A DNA stretch of 64,000 bases from Selaginella moellendorffii. Its lineage: Eukaryota; Streptophyta; Lycopodiopsida; Selaginellales; Selaginellaceae. Under the pieces are notes generated by a model. It was not told the origin of the DNA, made no database searches, and saw only the letters and a program-made list of their open reading frames with translations. The translations under genes were made by a program, and so were the position numbers. Position 1 is the stretch's first letter. Each line of letters opens with the position of its first letter. Positions 52,649 to 62,208 of this stretch are shown here, in pieces. The stretch spans positions 129,332 through 193,331 of the forward strand of contig NW_003314416.1 of NCBI RefSeq assembly GCF_000143415.4, given 5' to 3'.

Positions 52649-53501
52649 TGAAATGTGTATGTACATTCCCCAATGTCCCATAGGGACTAATAGAATAACC
52701 AAGCATGCTGCCCGAAGCTCATGCTACCTAGTGGAGATCTCCCTCATCTAAAGTGAGACTAGGCCTGCAGTAGAAGCGGCTGTGGTCACCTCCGTCGTAT
52801 CGTGTCCAGATCCAAGTCCCCCCTTCATGCTGACCACAGAATTGACTCCGGGGGGCACCATCTCCAATGAACCTTATTGTGGTCTCCTTCACCAAAACAT
52901 GGCAGCCATGCTTTCTGCCACTCCTCGAGCCTCTCAAGCTTCCCCCCTATCTCGGAGGATAGCATGGTGAAGCCGTACTGCTGCCAGTGTAAGTCTCCAC
53001 CACTCTACCAGTACCTGTGATACTCTGACCTGTGTCCTGTCGAAGTGCGCCCGGTTACGTGCTTCCCAAAGGGCCTGGACTCCCATCTCACGCAATATCA
53101 CCCATCAAGCGCCTCCCACATGGGGACTCCTATCTCCGCCCCAGTCGCATCCCAGCGGAGCTGAATCCTCCAGCCGTGTCATCCCCTGCACCTGATGTGT
53201 CGCAGGGCTGGGCCCTGGGCAGGACCCCTCGCTCCCTCGAACCAGTGGAGCACGTCCCCATTGCAGGCCTCAAAATGCTATGTAACACCCAGCTCCTTCC
53301 TTGCCTTAATGATCTAGTGCCACACTTCCTTTGCAATGTCACACTCCCATAGCACATGCTTGACTGTCTCAATTTCGCCACACTATCTGCACCTGCGACT
53401 TGCATCATCCTGGAATCGCTGTCCAACTGGGAGCCTGGTGTTCACTACCAACCATGAGGTGACTTTCACTTTTTTCTGCATGGGCAGCTTCCAAAAGTGA
53501 A
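52648..53501 (-). pseudogene. LINE 3' end with zinc-binding RT domain (zf-RVT), decayed
   Basis: Read on the minus strand from the transposon junction: FWKLPMQKKVKVTSWLVVNT, then a Cys/His cluster (RRCR*CGEIETVKHVLWEC). This matches the zinc-binding domain that follows reverse transcriptase in plant L1-type LINEs. At least three in-frame stops occur in the first 110 codons. The 3' end at ~52648 abuts a YZ LTR. The rest of the LINE is not on this side. It may be the sequence at 19.6-20.6 kb. Confidence 0.75.
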
Positions 53502-53503
53502 TA
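53502..53503. repeat. TA target site of copy 2
   Basis: TA abuts the terminal repeat of copy 2. Confidence 0.55.
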
Positions 53504-53526
53504 AGCTCTATTTCGTTAAAGTGGGA
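53504..53526 (+). repeat. Terminal inverted repeat of copy 2
   Basis: Identical to 20629-20651. Matches the reverse complement of 34763-34785. Confidence 0.85.
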
Positions 53527-53888
53527 ATTGTCATTATCCCACTTGTAAAATAAGGTTTCCAAATCTTTATATAGTATATAAATATAACAAAATTCAACTG
53601 CATTGAGGCACATGCCATTTTATTTTAAACAAGGAAATGTCTACTCAATCACTTCTCCTCCCCCTGCCACTGCTTCACCTCTCTCTTCTCCTTGTCATCG
53701 TCGTCCAATTTCTTTCCATCCTTTTAATATTGGCTCAGTTGCTCCGAGTCTAGGTGGAGCCCAAGTCCCCATTCAATCTTTACTTTCCCCTTATTAATAA
53801 AACAACTTCGTAGACTTCCAATAACATGCTGTAACACTTCTAGTATAATGCAAATCCTCTCAAAGAATTGTCTTTTAATATTAATACA

Positions 53889-53910
53889 ATGGCATGGAAC
53901 CCCATGCCAT
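53889..53910. repeat. 22-bp palindrome in 3' flank
   Basis: Counterpart of 34379-34400. Confidence 0.85.
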
Positions 53911-53944
53911 AATAAGTTACATTTTTAAATAAATACATGCCATC

Positions 53945-54807
53945 TCAGACTGTTATTTTTTGCCTCCAACGCCTATACAATAATCTTGGAATTTCATCAC
54001 TCTCCACACTATCAGGATTTAAACCCAATAGTAATGCCATCTCTTCTCTAATACGTCCACGCTCATGTTCAGTGGTCGAAGAACCCATCCGGTTGAGCAG
54101 ATTATGGAGATGCGGATAGTGCTTGGCTAGACAATATACATGCCATAAATGATGACTGGTGTCTGTCTGATCAAATGGCTTCTGATATACCGTTCCATCT
54201 GCCATTTGGTTGATTTCTGCAGCCACCTCCTGGACTGGCCGGTTCTCTATCACCATCGCTTCAAGCCGTTTTGCAAGGTCCCCCAGAACATACGGTTTCT
54301 TCTCCCTAGTTTCCATACTGCAAGAGATGGGGTGCACTGCATATGTGTGCATGTTCGCTGCAGTTTTAATCGGCGAGTCATCGATGATGAGGATTTCACT
54401 TGACCTAGCAGTCTGGTTCATCACTACAGCCTCTGCCTTGACGAAGATGGGCTTGCTACCCCTCACATGGACCATAGTCAAGCAATCCTCCTGCGTTAGG
54501 AGAAAGTCAAATGGTAATATTACTCGCGTCTGATCGTGCATCATCTGTAGCAACGTTAATGCATTGTGGCGCATCATGGATGTCCAAACTCCCAATTGCA
54601 ATTTGAACCCGGCCCTCTGTTTTAAGTGTCGCATGGTCATTATTAGATCCCGCAGTTTCTCCCGTGTGATTAATGTGAATCTGTCTCTTTTGACCAACTT
54701 GCGACCGCAGGCTTTGGAGGGTGGAGTGACATTCGAGGACGAGCCACGCTCATGGGAGAAAAGGACACCGTTCAGATCAAAAACGATACAGTACTTTCGC
54801 CGTGACT
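53945..54807 (-). CDS. HAD (FCP1-type) domain exon, copy 2
   Basis: Last exon of the copy 2 gene, 863 bases as in copy 1 and fully open. Motif I is VFDLNGVLF, so the nucleophile Asp is present but the second Asp of DxDx(T/V), the general acid/base, is Asn. Motif II LGVWTSMMRH and the acidic motif IIDDSPIK are present. Such a domain may bind phosphopeptides or have reduced or no phosphatase activity. The C-terminal ~150 residues are helical and of unknown role. Confidence 0.75.
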
Positions 54808-54965
54808 CTGAAATGAAATGCGTCAGCATAAAAAATGGTACAAGTCAATTTTACCATCTACAATATTAGCGAATGGTGCTCCCGATGGTCGTTGAGAGGG
54901 TTTTGGTCGAGGAAACGTGAAGGGCGGAAATACTCTCCTCTGCAATGTGGGGTCAATCGCATCCG

Positions 54966-54987
54966 ATGGCGTGTGGGCACATGCCAT
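54966..54987. repeat. 22-bp palindrome in exon
   Basis: Read on the minus strand it encodes MACAHTP in frame, as in copy 1. Confidence 0.85.
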
Positions 54988-55040
54988 TTCAGCTGTAGAC
55001 TCTGGTACAACTGGCTCAACAGTGGCATGGGGTGGTTCCG

Positions 55041-55062
55041 ATGGCGTGTGATCACACGCCAT
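55041..55062. repeat. Perfect 22-bp palindrome in exon
   Basis: Identical to the copy 1 palindrome at 33227. Encodes MACDHTP. Confidence 0.9.
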
Positions 55063-55839
55063 TTCAACTGGTGCCTCCGTTGGCAAAGTGGACATGACCG
55101 AACAGGCAGCAGGGGTGGTGTAGGGAGGTTCCAACGGCGCGTAGTCAGACGATTGGGCACACGTTGAGTCCGTTGGAAATGAGGATACGACCGGCTCGGC
55201 GGCTGGGGCGGCCTCATGCGGGTCCAATGGCGCCTGGTCACCGTCAGTTGGATACGTGGACAAGATTGACTCAGTGGTATGGGCAGCATTAAGTGGAGCG
55301 TGGTCAGCTTGCTTGGCGTTGATATGGATAGTAGCCTCCACCAGCTCTGATGACTCTTGCAGGCAAGTAGAGTCCACTAGCGGATCCATATGCATGTCCA
55401 AATATCTCCCTTCGATTGAGATGGTATCCTCCCGTGCTACTAAAAACAAACTCATTAGCACATTGAATCGACTATACTGTATTTACCATCAACTGCTATT
55501 GAGGAACTAGGACCGATATCACTTGGGCGCACTGCTGATTCTGAAGGATTGGACATACGTTTCGACCCTTGCTTGGCACTATCCTTCCTCGACACTAAAG
55601 GCTAGAGTTTGTATCTTAATTCAACTGAATAATCTCTACTTACCATTTCTTCTGCGACCTACATGGACAATGTTAGAAATGGTAAAAGGTTAGGAATGGA
55701 TGTACTATTATTTACCTGATGGTTTGTCTTGTATGACCTTCCTCCGCTACTCTTTGGCCACCTCAGGCTGGCCATCGTCGTCATCATCGTCATCGTCGTT
55801 ATTGTGATCGTCACCATTGTGAGGACCATCCAAGTCCTC

Positions 55840-55915
55840 TTCGTCCTCCTCTTCTTCATCCTCCTCTTCTTCATCCTCCTCTTCTTCATCCTCCTCTTCT
55901 TTGTCCTCCTCTTCG
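55840..55915 (-). repeat. 12-base Glu/Asp codon repeat, expanded
   Basis: CTCCTCTTCTTCATC-type units encode EEEDEEEEDEEEED. Copy 1 has a single unit here. Confidence 0.8.
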
Positions 55916-56306
55916 TCCTTCTGCTCTTCCTGCTCATTATCTTTCTCTGGCTCCTCATCCCCCTCTTGCATTTCTTCCATAGGCTGCTCAGGCTGGATTG
56001 CTTGTTTTTCCAGGACCATCTTGGAAAAATCATCTGGCCGAGTCTCCATCTCAAAATACAAGACATCCATAGCCTGTTTTAGTGCGTGACCTAGGACCGT
56101 ATCCTCACCCGACTGTCTTAACATGGTTTCTGCACGTTCTTGCACCCTTCGAAGACGACGAGATGAGAAAAACGTGGCCCTGACTTGAAAAGCATCCCTC
56201 ATCCATTGTACCTCTCCATTGAGATTGGGGAAGGGGAGTCCGCCATAAGAATCTAAGTCAGAAGGTGGTGACTGGCTCCTTTCACTCAGCCCTTGATCTG
56301 CAATGA

Positions 56307-56328
56307 ATGGCATGAGCACACACGCCAT
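56307..56328. repeat. 22-bp palindrome in tiny intron
   Basis: Counterpart of 32003-32024. Confidence 0.8.
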
Positions 56329-56497
56329 AACCGTGAGGCATTACCTATCATCTTTTCGTTGCCCTTCTTCCTTTTCGAATCTAACGCCTCTGATCCCGAC
56401 GACTGTCCAACGTGCTTTCGCTTTTTATGACCACTGTCAGTTTGAGCTTGGCTGGTGCTTGCCTGTTTTGCCTTTGAAGAAGTGTCTCCTGCAAGGA

Positions 56498-56519
56498 ATG
56501 GCATGAGACCACACGCCAT
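56498..56519. repeat. 22-bp palindrome in tiny intron
   Basis: Counterpart of 31812-31833. Confidence 0.85.
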
Positions 56520-56638
56520 TGCAAATATAATTTGTACCTCCTTTTTTCCTATTGCTTGTCTGTTTGTCCTTCTTCGACGCGCCACCAGTGCGCTTTTCAG
56601 TCCTCGTGTCTGAATATTCACAACGATCTATAATCAAA

Positions 56639-56660
56639 ATGGCGTGAGGCCTCACGTGAC
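56639..56660. repeat. 22-bp palindrome in tiny intron
   Basis: Counterpart of 31671-31692. The left arm is intact here and the right arm degraded. Confidence 0.75.
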
Positions 56661-58109
56661 CTTACCTTGTGCAGGTTGTGACCTCGGCCTAACATCAGTA
56701 GCTGTTAACGCCGTTTCAGCATCTGGGGGTGGCCACGCTCCTGCATACAGAGCTTGTGAGATAACATTTAAACTTAAAGTGCGTACTCACCAGGTTCGTA
56801 GAGAAGATACTGTTTTTCTTTGGCAACTGTAATTATATGCTCCATTGAAGTCACCTCTTCAATGGAGTTTGTCACCGCAACACACGGGACACCCTTGAGT
56901 AGTGCGGCTCGAAAGAATAGTCCGCCGCAGTTGTACTCGACAACGCATTTGCCCTTGGAGTCACCCGCTATTGCGTTGAAGACCCAGCTGAGCATTTCCC
57001 ATGCTGCACCTGGAGCTTTCTTTGGATTCGAAAGCTCCATAGCCGTCTTCAGTTCCTCAGGCACGGGTAAATTGACCTCCCTCAGATCAATTCGATCGGC
57101 CTTGTCGAACGAAGCTGGGAAGTCACTCCAGTCCCACCTGCTGCAGGACCAATAACAAGGGCGAGTGTGAAGATGCGGACATTCGTCGGTATCTTCTTCT
57201 TAGCCATTATACCATGGATCTCCCGCATCTCCTTGCCTTTCAACCGAGCCTTCACCTCGTTCAAGGCCTTCCAGAACTTGTGATAGGATTCGGAGTCGTA
57301 GATCATATAGTGGACTGAAGATTCCACCTCCGCAAGTCCCACCATTAAGTCAATGATGGAGCTGACTTCGTCTGCATGAGTGATCTCCTCGTTTGTGAAG
57401 TCCATCACACAAAAGATGTTCTTGACCTGCTCATCTCCGCGGGAAACGATGCTCCTCCACCTTTGATCCTCATCCGAATTCACGTATACCCGGTAAGGTT
57501 CTCGATAGGCCTCTGCTGCGGGGTCGAGCTGTTTCTGAAGCCGGCGGTCGACATCCCTCTTAATGAAATTTGGATACTGATCCAACTTCTCAGCTTTACT
57601 TTTCGTGGCATCCCGCAGCAGATCGATGAACTTGGGGGCCCCCTTCACGTACTTGTCGATGTCTTCATTTGACAACTCCAGCTCTTCCATCATCTCTTGC
57701 GTGGTGTCGATGCTCACCCTCGCCACGGCCACTTGCTCGAAGATCCAATCCTTCAATAGCGCACGAGCTCTCAGAGTCGTGCACAAGTCCTCGTATGTCA
57801 CAATATGGCCGGGAGTCATTTTGGTCTTGTTGAAGACTACCTCACCACGTAGAAGAGCATTAGCCACTGTCAGAAGGTCGTCGTCGTCTAGAGACCGCGA
57901 GAAACGCAAGGCGTTGAGCTTCAAATCATTGGGCTTCCGGCCGTCCTCCACACCCATTGAGTTTAGCAACTCCCCGTCATGGTACCTCCTTAGCACATCT
58001 ACCCATTTGTCAAAAACAACTTTTGTCGCGAGTAGAATGTTATGGATGCTGAGTGTGTCATTGACCCCCAGTGTTTTCGAGAGAAGACTCGAGAATTCCT
58101 GCAATGGAA

Positions 58110-58131
58110 ATGGCATGAGGCCACATGCTAT
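58110..58131. repeat. 22-bp palindrome in 54-base intron
   Basis: Counterpart of 30172-30193. Confidence 0.8.
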
Positions 58132-59386
58132 GCCACATGCAACGAGGCTTACCTGCCAGGCGCTAGTTGCTAGTGCACGTCCTTGTCCTGGTTTTTGTGG
58201 CTTCTTCAGTTGAACCCAGAGCTTCCGTGTTCGTGCCAATGTCTCGTGCAGACCCGATTTGTAGCACGTTTCTTGCTTGACATTCTGCGCGTGGGAGATG
58301 TATATGATAGATCGGAGGGGCGAGTTGCCTTTTATCAGGCGGACAACTCTTGTCTTGAAGACTTTCTTCACCTCCTCGCCCACCATAATATCCACAACTA
58401 TCTGTTGCATCGCCAAGCTAGAATGCTGCCCGGAGACGGCATAGAACCGGACGTTCTGATCGTCCAACACCTTCCTATTGATCAAGTCTGGAAACCTCGT
58501 CTCGCCCTTCATTGTTCGGTAGTAGGGGATCACGTCTGCGATGTCGGGTGTTACTGGACTTGCCAGCATCTTCTGCTTCAGTTTCTCCACCCACTCATCA
58601 GATACTAGACTGTGGTTGTATTTGCTTTGGATCTCGATACGGCTCACGTCGATTGTATATACTTTGTTGGAATAGTAACAAGTACTATTATCTGCGACGA
58701 TTTTTGCTGCCTCTTCTTGCTCTTTCTGCTCTTTGCGGCTCTTCTTTTTGGTGGGTGTAGTGTTCGAACCCGAGGCAATGGCATCACCGAATAGCTTCTT
58801 TTTTGGAGTAGCAGAGTCGGACATCGGCTTGAGCTTGACCACCCTTTTCTGCTTCGGGGTAGTTTCCAGATCGACCCCCTTCCCTTTCGCTTCGCAAACT
58901 GGAGGCACTCTCAACGGCTCAATGTTGGAATATAGTTTTTGAACATCGCCGTAGGTGAGGTCCGTGGATTCCATGTGATCTTCATAGACCCGCAGCGTCT
59001 TTGAAATTGTGGGCCTCCTGGACAACCTCTCCCTAGCTCCCTCTAGGAATTCCTCATAGCCGCTGCCCCCCTCCGGGAAGCCGCTAGGATGTGCAAGGTG
59101 GATCTTGAAGGCGGACGCTGTCTCTACCACAAGTGCCAGTCCATATTCTTGCATGGAACTGCATGGAGTGTCTGTCACTTGGATGAGGATCCCCATGCAT
59201 TCTTTTCTCCCACCATCTGTGTTGTACAGCATCAGATCCTCGCCTTCCATCCCGAAAGTCCAACTGGTGAGCTCCTCCCCCTTCTCTGCATCCACATTGA
59301 CAGTGGCGGGAAGAAGAACGCAATTCCTCGCCTGTTCAGAAATGCACAACAATTAGAGCTGACAGATGAAAAGCTAGCAGCTGGAA

Positions 59387-59408
59387 ATAACGTGAGGCCA
59401 CACGCCAT
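59387..59408. repeat. 22-bp palindrome in intron 1
   Basis: Counterpart of 28895. ATAACGTGAGG then CCACACGCCAT. Confidence 0.8.
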
Positions 59409-59446
59409 TCACCACTGCATCAGATGTCTTGAGGCTGCATCCTAAG

Positions 59447-59468
59447 ATGGCGTGAGGCTACACGCCAT
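59447..59468. repeat. 22-bp palindrome in intron 1
   Basis: Counterpart of 28835. Confidence 0.85.
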
Positions 59469-59523
59469 CTGTAACCAGACTGCACTCGAGAGCCCAATCG
59501 GTGCATGCCAATGTTGCTACTGA

Positions 59524-59545
59524 ATGGCATGTGGCCTCATACCAT
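59524..59545. repeat. 22-bp palindrome in intron 1
   Basis: Counterpart of 28758. Confidence 0.85.
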
Positions 59546-60414
59546 TTTCTACTTGGTCTAAAAGACTTACCATTAGAAGCCGAATGGAGGCCGTGACAAT
59601 CGAGGCCGGACTCGCTGGCGAATGTGCACTGTGTGTGCAGCGGATCGTAGCAGCAAGGCTACTCTGCCACTTACAGTTGGAGAGTGGTGCTGAAATCTCC
59701 CGGGACGCCAAGTGGGCTGCGTGTGGGTGGCGGAGTGGGCGGCGGAGTTGGCGGCGAAGTTACAAACTGGGTGTGTCTTGAAGTGGACGCCGATGCACAC
59801 GAGCGCGATGCGAGCGCGAGTGTGATGCAAGCGCGAGTGGACGCCGATGCACACGAGAAACCTGTAGAGAAGTGAGCGTGATCGCGAGTGGGAGCGCGAT
59901 GCGAGTGGGAGCGCGAGTGTGCGAGCGCGAGTACAAAGCAAAATGCAAAACCTAACCTCACACGCGCGAAATGTCACAACGGTTGGTAATCCCGCCACGT
60001 CATCATTCCTCGGACTTGGGCGCCACCATTAATTTCTAGATTGCCGCGCGCATGCAAGCACGCAAAATCCAAAAGAAATCCGCAACGTCATCATTCCTCG
60101 GACTGCATGCACGCGAAATCCAAAAGAAAGATCATGATTGGGATATCATTTAATACCCTCGCTATATTTATACCATGCATGATTGGATATTCCAAAGCAT
60201 CTTGTATTTCCAAAAATGGCAGATGTTCAGCTAAATAAAGAAATTCTATCTGTTTCTATTTTTCTCTCAAATCAATATTATAGCGTGTGGGCTCATGCAA
60301 TTTTGAACCAAAGAAACCCAAAAAACGTTGGACCCAAAATATTTTGAAAAAACCCAAAAAACCCTAAACATTTTAAACCCAAAAATCTAGGCGTCCTGTG
60401 GCGTTATTCCTTGA

Positions 60415-60436
60415 ATGGCGTGTGGGCGCATGCCAT
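60415..60436. repeat. 22-bp palindrome
   Basis: ATGGCGTGTGG then GCGCATGCCAT. Matches the 7027 site of the Crinkler-gene block. Confidence 0.8.
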
Positions 60437-60652
60437 TTTCAGGGCCAAATGCTGAATGGAGAAAAATTCCCTTTCAGTGCAAATGCTGCAAGAGGCAGAT
60501 GCCGAGCACAAAGGACTGTAACTACCTCACATGACACAGATAAACTTTTCTTTATTTGGCAAAGATAAACTTTATAGCGTGTGGGCTCATGCAATTTTGA
60601 ACCCAAAAAATGCACCAAAAAATTCTCGGCGTCATCTGGCGTTATCTCTTGA

Positions 60653-60674
60653 ATGGCGTGGGGCCGCATGCCAT
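60653..60674. repeat. 22-bp palindrome
   Basis: ATGGCGTGGGG then CCGCATGCCAT. Matches the 6790 site. Confidence 0.85.
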
Positions 60675-61147
60675 TTTCAGGGGCACATAGGAGTATATTC
60701 CTAGGATATTCTGACACGCGCGAGATTTTTTTGAGTTTTCTGGAGATCCAACCGTTAGATCGCAACTAGATTTTACAGAATGGTATACAATGTCTTTCTT
60801 GATGACCCTGCAAAGAAGCATCTCGATCGGACACCACATGAGACCACACGAGCCTTACAATGTTTCAGGGGCATTTGCCATAGATCCGACCGTTATTTTT
60901 CTCCAAGATTTTACAGTTTGGTGTGCATTGACCTTTCCATCGAAACTGCAAAGGGACATCACAATCAGATGCGGGATCACAAGAAACTAACTTCACTAAC
61001 TCTGGTTTCACCAAGATCTACGTAAGGAGTTATGAAATGAAAGGACCCTCTCTATTGAAATGTGTTTATGGTCCTAGGGGCATTGTGACATATCAAAGGA
61101 TTTTGCATCAAGTTCTGTATTTGCATGTTTATCAAGCTACTGAATTG

Positions 61148-61180
61148 CTAAACCCTAAACCCTAAACCCTAAACCCTAAA
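61148..61180 (-). repeat. Telomere-like repeats (CCCTAAA)
   Basis: About 4.5 units, same position as in copy 1. Confidence 0.9.
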
Positions 61181-62104
61181 CATGTGGCAAATGCTGCGTG
61201 AAGAAAGATGCCCTTTCTGGGCAAATGCTGTAAGAGGCAGATGCCGAGCAGATGTATCTCAGGCTAGCAAAGGGGACAAACGAAAGCTAGCTATAAACAT
61301 GACGGGATGCAAATAGATTACTAGGCTGGTCCTACGAAAATCAAAAACTATAATTGAAAACATTGAAAATGCAAAAAGAAAGGTTTATAATATTTTTGAA
61401 TTTTAAGCAACCAAAGGAATGTAAGTAGGGCATGTGTTTGTAAGTTTAAAAATGCCTCAACCACTTAAATTCCCAAGTAAATAAAGCTGTTTCTATTTTT
61501 GGTACAGGTAAACTTTATAGCGTGTGGGCTCATGCAATTTTGAACCCAGAAATGCACCAAAAAATGCTCGACTAGCATTATTCTTTGAATGGCGTGTGGC
61601 CTTATGTCGAGCATTATTCTTTGAATGGCGTGTGGCCTTATATTGCCATAAATGGACGTACACACACAGCATAATTATTCCTTTACACGTCGAATAATCT
61701 TGGCGCGGATCGCTGACATGGCATGGCAAAGTTCGAATCACTGACATGGCACAGCTGGATCGAGGCAAGGACATGATGTGACAAAGTTCAACCTCCGACA
61801 GCAAAGTCTAGAAGCTACTCAGTTTGAAATTTGTCAGAGGAATCATAAGATCTGGTTTGTTAGAGGATTTGATGTGACGTTCAAGCGTGTGTTATTTTTG
61901 AATTCTCGAACTCATTCCTAGGTCTATCATTTTTGTGTGCCGTGTTCTTGGTTCCGCTGAGCGCAGTGAGCGCTGCTTGTGTAAGCGGCGTTGTGGGCTG
62001 TGGTTTATGCGTCTACGAGCGGTTGCGGCATTGCGAGCGCCATTGCGAGCGGCAGTTTATGCGAGTGGCAGTTTGTGCGAGGGTGTCAATAGCATGTTTG
62101 AATA

Positions 62105-62126
62105 ATGGCATGTGGCCTCATGCTAT
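62105..62126. repeat. 22-bp palindrome
   Basis: Counterpart of 25146-25167, 5' of the transposase gene. Confidence 0.85.
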
Positions 62127-62208
62127 TGAGGTTGTTTGGTATGTTATGATTTAGGCCATTCTCCAATCATTTTTTGTATGGTTTTAACTTCTTTTCTGCA
62201 CTTTCAGA

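Larger units (their letters stand above)
53945..59573 (-). pseudogene. ParB-like / HAD fusion gene, copy 2, frameshifted
   Basis: Same exon plan as copy 1: start ATG at 59571-59573 at an exon end, a 239-base intron 1, and tiny introns with palindromes. The ParB-like core is intact (SGQHSSLAMQ). One base is missing near 57137 where copy 1 reads AAEWDWSDF, shifting the frame and ending the reading frame near 57082. A small in-frame deletion lies near 56960, and the acidic region near 55850 has three extra 12-base Glu/Asp repeats. Copy 1 lacks the frameshift but has a damaged HAD domain, so neither copy encodes the full protein. Confidence 0.7.
60200..62150. other. Central intergenic region of copy 2 (candidate divergent promoter)
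   Basis: Non-coding DNA between the two divergent genes. It holds telomere-like repeats, palindromes and GCTCGC-type repeats, in a single ~0.9-kb unit instead of the tandem pair of copy 1. Confidence 0.65.

Noticed and set aside
55747-56328. A stand-alone acidic protein gene
   Set aside because: Both ends are splice sites in frame with the ParB-HAD exons. It is exon 7 of that gene.
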